Source: Kineococcus sp. NBC_00420 (GTDB lineage Bacteria; Actinomycetota; Actinomycetes; Actinomycetales; Kineococcaceae). From it: a stretch of DNA of 64,000 nt. The notes below the pieces were generated by a model, which was given only the letters and a program-made list of their open reading frames with translations, did not search any database and was not told the origin of the DNA. The translations under genes were made by a program, and so were the position numbers. Below, one piece after another: positions 18,673 to 27,733 of the stretch. The stretch covers positions 310,001-374,000 of the forward strand of contig NZ_CP107930.1 of the NCBI RefSeq assembly GCF_036021035.1. Direction: 5' to 3'. Every line of letters starts with the position of its first letter. Position 1 is the first letter of the stretch.

Positions 18673-19689
18673 TCACCGGTCATCGGGTTTGCGGTCGGCC
18701 GCCACGGCGTCGCGCGAGCCCATGGGCTGCTCCGGGCCGACGGTGGTGTCCTTGTCGGTCTGCTTCTCCGCCTCCGCGTTGACCTCGGCCCCAAGCAGGA
18801 TCGCGTAGCTCGTCAGCCACAGCCACATAAGCAGGACGACGACCCCGGCCATCGACCCGTAGTTCTTGGCGTAGGACGACTGCCCGGCGGTGGAGACGTA
18901 GATCGAGAACCCCGCCGAGACGATGAGCCAGAGGACCGTGGCGACCCCCGCACCGACCGAGACCCACTTGACGCGGGGCGAGTCGCGGTCGGGGGCGACG
19001 CGGTAGGCGACGCCAAGGGCGATGAGGATCAGAGCGAGCAACAGCACCCAGCGCAGCACGTTCACGACGATGCTCACCGCGCCGCTCGCCCCGAGGGCGT
19101 CGACCAGGACGGGGGCGACGCCGATGAAAGCGATCGCCAGCAGCATGAAGACGATGGCTCCGATCGTGAGCACCAGAGCCGTGCCCTTGCGCTTGAGGAA
19201 CCCGCGCGTCTCCTTCTCGTCGTAGGCGGTGTTGGTCGCCGCCATGAGGTTCTCGACGCCGCTGGAGGCGCTCCACAGGGCCAGGAGGACGGCGACGATC
19301 GCGGTGATGCCGGCCGCGGACTTGCCGGAGGCGACGGTCTGGACCTGCTTGACCACCAGGTCGCGAGCCTCAGTCGGGATGGCGCTGATCCCGTTGATCT
19401 GGTCGACGATCGTCTGGGTGTTGCCGAAGATCCCCCAGATCAGGAACGCCGCGGTGAGCGCCGGGAAGATCGCGAGGAAGGCCTTGAAGGCGACCCCGGC
19501 CGCCAGCAGCGGCACCTGGTCGTCCTTGGCCTCCCCCCACGCCCGTTTCGTCACCGCGAGCCACCCCTTCGCGGGGATCTGCTGCGGGGAGTCGGCATTC
19601 TCGCCTCGCTCTCCCCCTCCGTCCACCCCACGTTCGTGCGCTCTACCGTGGTGCTCAGAAGGTTGATCACGTCGCATGGCCCGGCTCAT
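18673..19689 (-). CDS. YihY/BrkB-family inner membrane protein
   Basis: A 338-residue membrane protein with about six hydrophobic helices. The family pattern is clear: LLAAGVAFKAFLAIFPAL near the first helix, a central ALWSASSGVENLMAATNTAY segment, and a last helix VVLLMWLWLTSYAILLGAEV followed by Asn/Glu-rich residues. The family was once called ribonuclease BN; its actual role is unsettled. N- and C-terminal tails are charged and cytosolic. It stands alone on the minus strand between a pseudogene and a divergent ligase gene. Confidence 0.88.
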   Translation of the reverse strand: MSRAMRRDQPSEHHGRAHERGVDGGGERGENADSPQQIPAKGWLAVTKRAWGEAKDDQVPLLAAGVAFKAFLAIFPALTAAFLIWGIFGNTQTIVDQINGISAIPTEARDLVVKQVQTVASGKSAAGITAIVAVLLALWSASSGVENLMAATNTAYDEKETRGFLKRKGTALVLTIGAIVFMLLAIAFIGVAPVLVDALGASGAVSIVVNVLRWVLLLALILIALGVAYRVAPDRDSPRVKWVSVGAGVATVLWLIVSAGFSIYVSTAGQSSYAKNYGSMAGVVVLLMWLWLTSYAILLGAEVNAEAEKQTDKDTTVGPEQPMGSRDAVAADRKPDDR

Positions 19690-19937
19690 GGCTACAGGAT
19701 CTTTGCTTCAGAGGTGATCCGCCCCCTGACCATGCCGAGCTGGGTCTACACACTGAACACTCTCAACGCCGCTCAGCGTAGGAGGCACCAGCAGCGCGAG
19801 GCGGTTCGCCGGAAGCTGAACGTCATCCCGTACTGCGCGATGCCACCATCTCGCCGCTGGCAGGACATCGACACCGTAGGGGCAGCCGTCTGCTGACAAG
19901 TAGCTATCCGATCAGGCAACATCACCATCCCCCACAC

Positions 19938-21017
19938 ATGATCATCCCTGTGAAGCGACGCATCGGCATCGAAGAAGAATTCCTACTCGTAGACCCCACC
20001 ACCGGACAATCTCGCCGCAACGGCCCCGACATCGCCGCCGCAGCAGAGGAACAGACCGAACTGCAACGTCAGCAGGTCGAGACCGGCACCGACCCCCACA
20101 CTGACCTCAGCGACGTCCTCGCCGACCTCACTAGCCGTCGAACGCGGACTGCAGCTCTCGCTGAAAAGCAAGGCACCCGACTGCTCGCCCTGGCCACACA
20201 CCCCCTCCCCACCACCCCCGACCTCACCCCCGGCGCCCGCTACGAACGACTCAGCCAGGAGTACGGCCTCCTGGCCCGCGAGCAACTGACCTGCGGCTGC
20301 CACATCCACGTCGAAGTCCCCGACCGCGACGAGGCCGCCGCCGTGCTGGACAGGATCCGCCCCTGGACCGCCGTCCTGCTGGCCCTGTCCACCAACTCTC
20401 CCTACTGGCAAGGCCAAGACAGCGGCTACGCCTCCTACCGCGCCCAAGTGTGGGATCGCTGGCCCACCGCCGGCCCCACCGAAACCTTCGGCGATGCCGC
20501 CGGCTACGACACCCACACCGCGCGGCTGCTGGCCACCGGTGTCCCTCTCGACCCCGGCCAGCTCTACTTCGACGCCCGCATCTCAGCCACCCAACCCACC
20601 GTCGAGATCCGCGTCGCCGATGTCTGCCTACGCGCCCGTGACGCCGTCCTGCTCGCCGCCCTCACCCGCGCCCTGGTCGAGACCGCAGCCCGCGAAGCCT
20701 CCGACGGCCATCCCGTCCCCGACGTCTCCGTCGCTGAGCTGCGCGCCGCCTCCTGGCGCGCGGCACACGACGGACTCGGCGGCGTCCTCATCTCCCCGCA
20801 CACTGGACGACCTGCCCCGGCAGCCGACGTGGTCATCGCGCTCCTGGACCACATCAGCCCTGCCCTGCGCGACGCCAGCGACGACGACTTCGTCGCCGCT
20901 GGCCTCGCACAGGTGCATCAGCGCGGCACCGGTGCCGACTGGCAACGCAACACCGCCGACGCTCTTGGCCCAGCCGAGATGATCACTCAAGCGGTCGAGC
21001 TGACCCGGTCAACCTGA
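19938..21017 (+). CDS. YbdK-type carboxylate-amine ligase (GCS2 family)
   Basis: A 359-residue ATP-dependent carboxylate-amine ligase of the glutamate-cysteine ligase 2 family; in vitro many family members ligate glutamate to cysteine. The N-terminal GIEEEFLLVD is the family signature. CGCHIHVEVPDRDEA, STNSPYWQGQDSGYASYR and the DARISATQPTVEIRVADV segment also match. ATG at 19938 is used; GTG at 19950 (VKRRIGIEEE) is equally plausible. Soluble; no partner genes lie beside it. Confidence 0.88.
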   Translation: MIIPVKRRIGIEEEFLLVDPTTGQSRRNGPDIAAAAEEQTELQRQQVETGTDPHTDLSDVLADLTSRRTRTAALAEKQGTRLLALATHPLPTTPDLTPGARYERLSQEYGLLAREQLTCGCHIHVEVPDRDEAAAVLDRIRPWTAVLLALSTNSPYWQGQDSGYASYRAQVWDRWPTAGPTETFGDAAGYDTHTARLLATGVPLDPGQLYFDARISATQPTVEIRVADVCLRARDAVLLAALTRALVETAAREASDGHPVPDVSVAELRAASWRAAHDGLGGVLISPHTGRPAPAADVVIALLDHISPALRDASDDDFVAAGLAQVHQRGTGADWQRNTADALGPAEMITQAVELTRST

Positions 21018-21294
21018 CCGGTCTCACTCTGGCGTTCCCATTCCAGCGTTCCCCACTCCACCCCGCGCTACTCATACCCTCCTCGCGCCGAACATTGACG
21101 CCTCCCAGTGAGCGCTCCTGGCTGCGGGGAGTCGGAGTGAACGAGCCCGGGAGGGCTTCTTGACCAGCTTCCTCGTGCTGCGGTGGCAGAGCGGGCTCTA
21201 CCCGTCACCGACGGATATCCCTTGGCGACGGGAATCCAACGCCGAACGACGACGACTGGAGCGTGGTCACGGAAAGACGTATTACTTCTTTTCC

Positions 21295-22747
21295 GGCTCT
21301 TGTGACACATGTATGAGCTCAGATTGGCTGTCCCGACGCCTCTGAGCAGCTGAGATGCAGGGCGCACGCCGTCCTGGTGGCTACGGTCCTGATTGTCGAG
21401 ATCATGATCGTCACCACGGGAGAACGGCGTGCGCGGAGCCAGGATATGGGTTGAGCTGCTCGGACTGCAGCAGGCCGTCGTCGAAGACGTCGAGCTCGAC
21501 GAGGACGCCGGGGTGCTCGTCGTGTCGGTGCGGGTGCCTAAGCGCGCCGCTAACCGGTGCGGGCGGTGTCGGCGGCCGTGCCGCCGCTTCGATGCCGGGC
21601 GCGGAGTCCGGCGGTGGCGGGCGCTGGACGTGGGCAGTGTGCGCGCGTTCGTCCAAGCGGCAGCGCCGCGGGTCCAGTGCCGAAGGCATGGAGTGGTGGT
21701 GGCTGCCGTGCCGTGGGCTCGTCACGACGCCGGTCACACTCTCGCCTTTGACGAGCAGGTCGCGTGGCTGGCGGTTCACACGTCCCGATCAGCTGTGCGC
21801 AGTTGATGCGGGTGGCGTGGCGGACGGTTGGGGTGATCGTCGAGCGGGTCACGGCGGGCGCATTGACAGGGGCGGACCGGTTCGCGGGGCTGGCTCGGAT
21901 CGGCATCGATGAGATCTCCTACAAACGCGGCCACAAGTACCTGACCGTCGTGGTGGATCACGACACCGGGCGGTTGGTGTGGGCCGCGCCGGGTCGGGAC
22001 AAGGAGACGCTGCGGGGGTTCTTCGACGCACTCGGTCCCGAGCGGTCGGCGTCGATCACGCACGTCTCCGCCGACGGTGCGAACTGGATCGCGACGGTTG
22101 TGGCGCAGCGGTGTGCGAACGCGGTGCGCTGTGCTGATCCGTTCCATGTCGTGCAGTGGGCGAGCAAGGCGTTGGACGAGGAGCGTCGGGGTTCGTGGAA
22201 CCGGGCTCGAGGCGCGGTTGGTCGTGACCGATCGCTGGGTAGAGCGCCGGCGGCGACCGGGGGTGCGCGGTCGCTGAAGGGGGCGCGGTGGGCGTTGTGG
22301 AGGAACCCTGAAGACTTGAGCGAGAACCAGGCGGCGCAGTTGGGATGGATCGCGCGGACGGATCCGCGCCTGCATCGGGCGTACCTGTTGAAGGAGGGTC
22401 TGCGGATGGTTTTCCGGATCGCCCGTCAGGACGGTCCGGGCGCGGCGAGCCAGGCGTTGGATCGGTGGATCGGGTGGGCCCGGCGGTGTCGGATCCCGGC
22501 GTTTGTGGCTCTCTCGCGCAACATCATCAGGCACCGGCCGGCGATCGAGGCGACGTTCGAGCATGGCCTCTCGAATGGGTTGGTGGAGTCGATGAACACG
22601 AAGATCCGGGTCCTGACGCGGGTGGCGTTCGGGTTCCACTCTTCGGCACCGTTGGTGGGGTTGGCGATGCTGGCGTTGGGTGGGTTCTGCCCGCCGCTAC
22701 CGGGGCGGGGAGGCCGGTGACGGCTTCACACATGTGTCAGGAGAGCC
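21295..22747 (+). mobile_element. ISL3-family insertion sequence
   Basis: Imperfect inverted repeats of about 24 bp lie at 21295-21318 and 22723-22747; both read inward GGCTCT, two variable bases, then TGACACATGT. Between them is an ISL3-type transposase in two frames. No 8-bp target duplication was found. The right end abuts the aquaporin gene and supplies its stop codon. Confidence 0.85.
21429..22720 (+). pseudogene. ISL3-family transposase with one frameshift
   Basis: The N-terminal part (21429-21806) begins with GTG and has the zinc-finger-like pair CGRC and a second Cys cluster typical of ISL3 transposases. The catalytic part (from ~21790 to 22720) has IGIDEISYKRGHKYLTVV, VSADGANW, CADPFHVVQWA, KGARWALWRNPEDL, LKEGLR and HGLSNGLVESMNTKIRVLTR. 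The two frames overlap near 21764-21806 and a single-base change near 21793 would join SRSAV to QLMRVAWRT. Programmed frameshifting is not the norm in this family, so I call it a pseudogene. Confidence 0.8.
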
Positions 22748-23540
22748 CAAAAACCCCACCCACTACCGGAGCGATCAGATACAGCCACAGTGCATGCAGG
22801 TTGCCCGACACCAGCGCCGGGCCGAAAGCCCGGGCCGGGTTCACCGCCCCACCGGTGACGGGAGCGGCGACGAAGATGCACACCGCCAAGGCCGCACCCA
22901 CCGCCAACGGCGCTGCCGCCGCCGGCACCCGATCATCAGTGGCTACCGAGATGACCACCAGGACCAGGACGAAGGTGACCAACGCCTCCACGAAGAACGC
23001 CCGTCCGCTCGAGACCCCCGGGGCCGGGATCGTCGTGGAGAAGTTGATGACCTGGTGCCCGCGACCGCTGTAGGCCGCCCACGTTGCCAACGAGGCCAGC
23101 ACCGCTCCCAGCAGCTGAGCGACGACGTACACAGGGACCGCACGCCACGGGAACTTCCCCGTCACCGCCAGACCCAACGTCACCGCAGGATTGAGGTGAC
23201 AACCTGAGACGTGACCCAACGCCGCGACCAGAGCCATCAGGGCCAGCCCGAAAGCCAGGACGATGGCCAGCAGGTCATACAGCGAAGGGTTCGTCAACGC
23301 ACCGGCCACCGCCACCGCACTGCCGGAGAGGATGAGGACGAACGTGCCGAGCAGTTCCGCCGCGCCAGAACGCAAGACGTTCTCCCCGGCTGAGCTGCCG
23401 AACAAGCCACGCGACGCGCGGTCTGCCCGCAAGCCCCTCGGATTATCGCTGAAGCTCTCCTGCGAGGTCGTGGAGCGCCCCGGATGGGGTTCGTCCCGCG
23501 CGTGGTGGGAACTGTGTGGGGGGTTCGGACGAGTCGTCAC
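22737..23540 (-). CDS. Aquaporin/MIP family channel, C-terminus replaced by ISL3 end
   Basis: A major intrinsic protein (water or glycerol channel) with about six hydrophobic segments. Both half-helix motifs are present: CHLNPAVTLGLA and GGAVNPARAFGPAL. GTG at 23540 lies seven bases after the stop of the upstream gene, so the two are probably co-translated. The last helix reads LYLIAPVVGGVFGLS and then stops: the final residues and TGA come from the ISL3 terminal repeat. The normal cytosolic tail (perhaps 10-20 residues) is therefore lost, though the pore motifs remain. It is the last gene of the minus-strand stress regulon. Confidence 0.85.
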   Translation of the reverse strand: MTTRPNPPHSSHHARDEPHPGRSTTSQESFSDNPRGLRADRASRGLFGSSAGENVLRSGAAELLGTFVLILSGSAVAVAGALTNPSLYDLLAIVLAFGLALMALVAALGHVSGCHLNPAVTLGLAVTGKFPWRAVPVYVVAQLLGAVLASLATWAAYSGRGHQVINFSTTIPAPGVSSGRAFFVEALVTFVLVLVVISVATDDRVPAAAAPLAVGAALAVCIFVAAPVTGGAVNPARAFGPALVSGNLHALWLYLIAPVVGGVFGLS

Positions 23541-23547
23541 CCGGCGT

Positions 23548-24372
23548 TCAGCGCCCCAGACCGGCACGGTCGACACGGCGGTGGAACCGCATCCCGGCCA
23601 ACCCACCCAGAATCGCCCCCAGCAACGCGACGACGACCGCCGCAACCAACGCGATGATCGAACCGGTGGTCAACGAGCCGGCATCGACGGGGATGCGGGG
23701 GAAGCTGTTCAACTGCCCCAAAACATCGAACTTGCTGCCCGCGACCGCGGCAGCGACCGCGACGACAACGGCGATGACGATCGCCCACACCCACACCGCG
23801 ATGCCCTGTTTGACCCCGTTGAAGCGAGCCATCCGCCCCGCGACGTAGCCACCGCAGAAGTAAGCCACCAACAACACCACGAGCACCCCGATCGCGCCGG
23901 CGACACCAATGGTCGCAGCGTTTTGACCGGCGCTGTCCTGGGCTCCGGTCAGGGCCTGGTTGAGCCCGCCGGAGCTGGCGACGCCAATCGCGGTGCCGGT
24001 CGCGGCCAGCAGCGCGGTCAGCAGGACGGCCGTACCGGTGGCAGTGAGCCAGCCGAAGAACGCTGAACCGACCTTCACGCCACCGTGGGCGTTCTTCTCC
24101 CGGTTCACCACCGATGCACGATCCATCGCGTCACGGGTGGTGTCATGACTGGTGTCGGAAGAGGTGTTGTGGTGAAGGACTTGTGGGGTGTCGTCACCGG
24201 TCTGCTGGCGACTCTGGCCGGCGTTCGTGCTCATGCCGCGGCCATTGTTCTGACCGGCGTTGTTCTGACTGGCGCTGTTCTGATCGCTGTTGTGCCGGTC
24301 GGTAAAGTTCGCGTCACCGGCAGGGGTGCGGTCACTGGCGGCGTGGGCGCCGTCACCGGTAGGTGTACTCAT
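23548..24372 (-). CDS. Membrane protein with disordered Asn/Gln-rich N-terminus
   Basis: About 274 residues. ATG at 24372 follows CAGGAGA at a good distance. The first ~100 residues are rich in Ser, Asn, Gln, Asp and Thr, with no fold visible. Four hydrophobic helices follow (for example GTAVLLTALLAATGTAIGVA, AIGVLVVLLVAYFCGGYVAG and ALVAAVVVALLGAILGGLAG). It looks like the YrzE/TIGR04086-like small membrane proteins but I cannot be sure. It sits directly upstream of aquaporin, and IS5 copy 2 separates it from the rest of the stress regulon. Confidence 0.7.
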   Translation of the reverse strand: MSTPTGDGAHAASDRTPAGDANFTDRHNSDQNSASQNNAGQNNGRGMSTNAGQSRQQTGDDTPQVLHHNTSSDTSHDTTRDAMDRASVVNREKNAHGGVKVGSAFFGWLTATGTAVLLTALLAATGTAIGVASSGGLNQALTGAQDSAGQNAATIGVAGAIGVLVVLLVAYFCGGYVAGRMARFNGVKQGIAVWVWAIVIAVVVAVAAAVAGSKFDVLGQLNSFPRIPVDAGSLTTGSIIALVAAVVVALLGAILGGLAGMRFHRRVDRAGLGR

Positions 24373-24548
24373 CGCGGAATTCTCCTGGCTGTGCGGACAA
24401 ACACGGGGAATGAATACGGGGGGGGAGGAATGGACACTCGGGTGCAGGCGGCCGGGGAAGGCGAGCCTGGCGGCGGTGGAAAACACGAATAGTCGGAGAA
24501 CGCGCGACGCCCCGAACGATCGATGTCGTCCGGGGCGTTGCAGTCAGT

Positions 24549-25490
24549 GAGCCTTTGTCAGTAGCGGCGTGAGCAACTGCCGCATCCCCGGGGCAGAGGC
24601 GTTGGGGCACGTAGGGCCTGGCCGGTCACGATGGTGGCGACCAAGCTCAACCGCCGTGCCCGTCAGGACCCTACGTGCTCTCCTATCGTGCCAGCCTCGA
24701 CGTCTCCCGCGACCTCGCCCAGGCCGTCGCCCGCCTGCTGTCCGCTCACCGCATCCGGATCGGCACCCGCCGTGGACGCCGTGTGCTTGGCTGTTTCGCT
24801 CAGGCGGTACTGCTGCTGCGGTTCATGCGCCAACGCGCCGCGGTCGCTGACCTCGCCCGCGACAACGCCGTCAGCTTGAAGACCGCCTACCGCTACCTGC
24901 ACGAAGCCCTGGACGTCCTCGCCGACCAGGCTCCCGAACTGCCTGAGGTGGTTGCCGAAGCCGTGAACAAAGGAACCGACCACCTGCTGCTCGATGGCAC
25001 CCTCATCGACACCGACCGCGTCCACGACCCAGGTAGCCGACGCGACCGCTGGTACTCCGGAAAGCACCGCCAGCACGGCGGTCTCGTCCAGGTCGTCACC
25101 GATCCTGACGGGCGGCCATTGTGGGTGTCGCCGGTCGAGCCGGGCTGCACCCACGATCTGACCGCAGCTCGTGTCCATGCCCTGCCTGCGCTCTATCCCG
25201 CTGCTCGTGACGGTGTCCCCACCTTGGCCGACAAGGCGTACACCGGTGCTGGAGTCGGCATCCGCGTTCCCGTCCGACGTCCCCGAGGCGGGCAGGTCTT
25301 GGATCGAACAACTCGGGGCTGGAACTCCTATGTGAACTCCGCCCGTGCTTTCGTCGAGCACGGCATCGCTCACCTCAAGACCCGCTGGCGGGCGCTACGT
25401 CGCGTCAGCCTCTGCCCCCGGCGCATCTCCGCGATCGCTGCCACGGCCCTCGTTCTCAGCCAGATGGAGAACCGTTACTGACAAAGGCTC
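24549..25490 (+). mobile_element. IS5-family insertion sequence, copy 2
   Basis: Inverted repeats begin GAGCCTTTGTCAGTA at 24549 and (reverse) end at 25490, matching 18 of 19 bases. AGT is duplicated at 24546-24548 and 25491-25493, again an ANT-type 3-bp duplication. It is a relative of the element at 13408 but clearly a different member, since its transposase and length (942 bp) differ. It interrupts the minus-strand stress regulon between genes ending at 25603 and starting at 24372. Confidence 0.88.
24675..25481 (+). CDS. IS5-family DDE transposase
   Basis: 268 residues from GTG 24675. N-terminal helix-turn-helix (SLKTAYRYLHEALDVLA), then the DDE core: Asp in LLLDGTLIDTD, Asp in TLADKAYTGAG and Glu in FVEHGIAHLKTRWRALRRV. 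The frame is intact and ends inside the right inverted repeat, as is common in compact elements. It is clearly homologous to the transposase at 13560 (shared WYSGKH/WWSGKH and PLWVSPV segments). Confidence 0.9.
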   Translation: MLSYRASLDVSRDLAQAVARLLSAHRIRIGTRRGRRVLGCFAQAVLLLRFMRQRAAVADLARDNAVSLKTAYRYLHEALDVLADQAPELPEVVAEAVNKGTDHLLLDGTLIDTDRVHDPGSRRDRWYSGKHRQHGGLVQVVTDPDGRPLWVSPVEPGCTHDLTAARVHALPALYPAARDGVPTLADKAYTGAGVGIRVPVRRPRGGQVLDRTTRGWNSYVNSARAFVEHGIAHLKTRWRALRRVSLCPRRISAIAATALVLSQMENRY

Positions 25491-25602
25491 AGTGACCAAT
25501 CGTCACCATGACTTCAGTGACCGATCGCCATCGTGCCTTCGAGCGGTGTCAGCGTGCGGAGGTTTCACGCAGCACGCTGAGATAAACCTTTCGAAGGAGG
25601 AT

Positions 25603-25815
25603 TCAGAGGCCGAGCTTGCCGGCGATCCCGCCAGCTGCCCCGCCCCCACCCAGCTTGGAGAGCAGGTCCGCGGGGCTGATACCCAGTTTGGAGAGCAGTC
25701 CAGCGTGCTCGTCGGTGTCGACCGTGTCGGGAAGTTCACCCTCGGCCTGCTGGGCCTTGTCGTCATCTCCCTGCCCCTTGAGCAGGGACAGGATCTGGTC
25801 CTTGGGAATCTGCAT
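25603..25815 (-). CDS. Small conserved actinobacterial protein, Gly-rich C-terminus
   Basis: 70 residues from ATG 25815, with AGAGG seven bases upstream. The sequence MQIPKDQILSLLKGQGDDDK followed by QAEGELPDTVDTDEHAGLL and a Gly-rich end (LSKLGGGGAAGG) matches, from memory, a widespread small actinobacterial protein of unknown function. Predicted soluble and helical. It lies in the minus-strand stress regulon, just upstream (in sequence) of IS5 copy 2. Confidence 0.7.
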   Translation of the reverse strand: MQIPKDQILSLLKGQGDDDKAQQAEGELPDTVDTDEHAGLLSKLGISPADLLSKLGGGGAAGGIAGKLGL

Positions 25816-25925
25816 GATGGTCCTCTCAGAGACGGGGTCATCCCCCACAGACTTTCGGGAAAACAATTCAGACATCGCCGGATAGGCCACTGGTGTAGAT
25901 CTCGGCGTTGACGTCGTGTGAGGCG

Positions 25926-26648
25926 TCAGTGGTCCTCGATAGGGCCGTCGACAGGGCCGCCGATAGAGCCCGCGACGTGGGCGTCGGTATCAACGTCCAC
26001 AACCTCAGTGCCCAGCGAGGCGGAGACGACCTGCTCCCCGTTCACTGTCCGCACCCCTACCGAGACTCGTTCCTTGGCGACCACTCGCATGGTGACCTCA
26101 GGAACCTCCTCGTGCAGAACGATGACCAACCCCGAAGCGTCCGCACCTGCCACCGAGAGCTCCGTCCCAGCCCTGCCGTTACCCGTCTCGTCACGCAGGC
26201 CATCATCTGCGGCACCAGTCAACGGTTCGTGACTGATGACCAGCTGTTCGATGCGGACCGGGACTTCAATGGTGCGGGTGCTGGTGACGATCTGCTTCAC
26301 GAACCGAACCCGCTCGGTGGCTACCCGCTGTCGGGAGATCAGCAACCGTTGCGCGTGCAGGACGACCTCGACGTCAGAAGTTCCGCGCGAGACCGCACCC
26401 ACGGCACTACGGGCATCGGCGGAGTTCATGTCTATGGAGTTGATATTCATGAAGTCAACCTCCCCGGAGTTCGGGTCCACGGGGTCACTGCTCACGGGGT
26501 CCCTGCTCATGGGGTCCCTGCTCACGGAGTCCCTGCTCACGGAGTCCCTGCTCACGGAGTCCCTGCTCACGGAGTCCCTGCTCACGGAGTCCCTGCTCAC
26601 GGAGTCCATGTTTATGGGGTCCATGTCATGTCCTGACGTCGAGGTCAT
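25926..26648 (-). CDS. DUF2382 (YsnF/AvaK-like) stress protein with SRDSV repeats
   Basis: 240 residues. Residues ~15-55 are eight units of a pentapeptide (DSVSR type), disordered in appearance. Two related beta-rich halves follow, of the DUF2382 type: EVVLHAQRLLISRQRVATER with VKQIVTSTRTIEVPVRIEQL, and VIVLHEEVPEVTMRVVAKER with VRTVNGEQ. This domain is common in bacterial general-stress proteins; its molecular role is unknown. ATG at 26648 lies 12 bases after the stop of the PRC-barrel gene, so the two are co-transcribed and share the domain. Confidence 0.8.
   Translation of the reverse strand: MTSTSGHDMDPINMDSVSRDSVSRDSVSRDSVSRDSVSRDSVSRDPMSRDPVSSDPVDPNSGEVDFMNINSIDMNSADARSAVGAVSRGTSDVEVVLHAQRLLISRQRVATERVRFVKQIVTSTRTIEVPVRIEQLVISHEPLTGAADDGLRDETGNGRAGTELSVAGADASGLVIVLHEEVPEVTMRVVAKERVSVGVRTVNGEQVVSASLGTEVVDVDTDAHVAGSIGGPVDGPIEDH
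26491..26610. repeat. 15-bp in-frame tandem repeat
   Basis: Eight copies of CTCACGGAGTCCCTG and close variants, encoding the DSVSR pentapeptide array on the minus strand. The inner five copies are identical, indicating recent expansion. Confidence 0.9.
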
Positions 26649-26660
26649 GAAACAGTCAGC

Positions 26661-27587
26661 TCACTTGCGCTTGTCGTGCTTGCCCGTGGTCCCGGCGGTG
26701 GTGGTGCCGGTCTTGACGCCGGAGTCAGCGTCGAGCTCGATCTGCTCTTCACGGAGCTCGGCCTGGACGGTCTCGGTGCCCTGGACGGTTTCGGTGCCGA
26801 GCTGGACGCGCTCGACGGCGACGACGTCCTTCTCGGCCACGGCGCGCTCCTCGGTGAGCACAATTTCGTGCTCCTCCTCGGTCAGGTCCCCACCGGACAG
26901 GGCGTCACCGCGGTTGGCGTCGGTGATGGGCTCGCGGGTGATGGTGACCTCTTCGTGGGAGACCGGGACGGTGCGGGAGACGTTCTCGGTGGTGATGTAC
27001 TTGCGCAGCCGCGCACGACCTGCTTCGCGGGTCTCGGTGCCGACGCGCAGTTCTTCCTTCGAGCGGGTCATCGCGTTGTCGGTGTTGTCACCGGAGGTGT
27101 CGTAACCCTCACCGCGGGTCGCGGTGGTGTCGTACTGGCCACCAGTAGCAGTGGTGTCGTAGTCGGTGCCGGTGTAGCTCCCGGTCTGACCAGTCGTCTG
27201 TCCCGCCATCTGGCCGGTGGTCTGGCCGGTGGTCTGGCCGGTGGTCTGGCCGGTGGTCTGGGTGGAGGCGCCCGGGTCGGCGATGCCGTAGTAGGCGTAC
27301 AGGTCAGCCTCATCGGCCTCGCTGAGCTGGGAGTCGGGGTCGTGGTGGGGAGCGTCCTTCACCATGGCCTTCTCGAACGGCACGTTCAGGGTGTCGCCGG
27401 ACATGCTGGCCTGAGCCAGCGGGATCAGGGAGAGGCTGGAGCCGAAGAACCCGGTCTTGACCGACACCCATTCCGGCTGGCCGGTCTCGTTGTCGAGGTA
27501 GACCTCGTCGACCTTGCCGATCTTGTCGCCATCGTTGTCGGTCACGGTGGTACCGAAGAGGGTGTCGGCGCTGAAGTTGCTGGGCAT
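26661..27587 (-). CDS. PRC-barrel plus DUF2382 stress protein
   Basis: 308 residues from ATG 27587 (GAAGGAAACC before it). The N-terminal ~90 residues form a PRC-barrel: LFGTTVTDNDGDKIGKVDEV and EWVSVKTGFFGSS. A linker of repeated TTGQ units (~115-135) and a Gly/Thr/Tyr-rich stretch follow. The C-terminal DUF2382 domain has EELRVGTETREAGRARLRKY, VSRTVPVSHEEVTITREPI and EHEIVLTEERAVAEKDVVAV. The last ~20 residues are Thr/Gly/Lys-rich. It is probably a cytosolic general-stress protein acting with the DUF2382 protein encoded 12 bases downstream. Confidence 0.88.
   Translation of the reverse strand: MPSNFSADTLFGTTVTDNDGDKIGKVDEVYLDNETGQPEWVSVKTGFFGSSLSLIPLAQASMSGDTLNVPFEKAMVKDAPHHDPDSQLSEADEADLYAYYGIADPGASTQTTGQTTGQTTGQTTGQMAGQTTGQTGSYTGTDYDTTATGGQYDTTATRGEGYDTSGDNTDNAMTRSKEELRVGTETREAGRARLRKYITTENVSRTVPVSHEEVTITREPITDANRGDALSGGDLTEEEHEIVLTEERAVAEKDVVAVERVQLGTETVQGTETVQAELREEQIELDADSGVKTGTTTAGTTGKHDKRK
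27209..27261. repeat. 12-bp in-frame tandem repeat
   Basis: About four copies of TCTGGCCGGTGG, encoding the TTGQ linker of the PRC-barrel protein on the minus strand. Confidence 0.8.
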
Positions 27588-27616
27588 GAGGTTTCCTTCT
27601 TGGTGCATCGAATGAG

Positions 27617-27640
27617 GGTCACCGGCTGGTGCCGGTGACC
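27617..27640 (-). terminator. Hairpin between GlsB-like and PRC-barrel genes
   Basis: Perfect 10-bp stem (GGTCACCGGC and its complement) with a TGGT loop. It lies between the stop at 27734 and the start at 27587 on the minus strand. There is no T-run, so it may be a terminator or attenuating hairpin, or an mRNA-stabilising structure in the 5' leader of the PRC-barrel gene. Confidence 0.5.
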
Positions 27641-27733
27641 TGACCGGGAGGTTACGACCCGGCGTACGGGGTTCTTCGGTGTGTTGGTCTTCGCTGTGCT
27701 GGTCTTCGGTGTGCTGAGTCCTGACGTTCTGGG

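Noticed and set aside
18523-19896. A 457-codon plus-strand open frame over the YihY/BrkB gene
   Set aside because: Asp/Arg/Gln-rich composition typical of the antisense of a high-GC membrane gene; the membrane gene on the minus strand is clear.
21764-21806. Programmed ribosomal frameshift in the ISL3 transposase
   Set aside because: ISL3 elements normally have one frame, and no slippery heptamer or downstream structure was seen; simple mutation is more likely.
23263-24066. Long plus-strand frame opposite aquaporin and the membrane protein
   Set aside because: Antisense shadow; no hydrophobic or domain pattern, whereas both minus-strand genes have family motifs.
26491-26610. CRISPR-like direct repeats
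   Set aside because: Contiguous 15-bp units without spacers, coding for a pentapeptide array.
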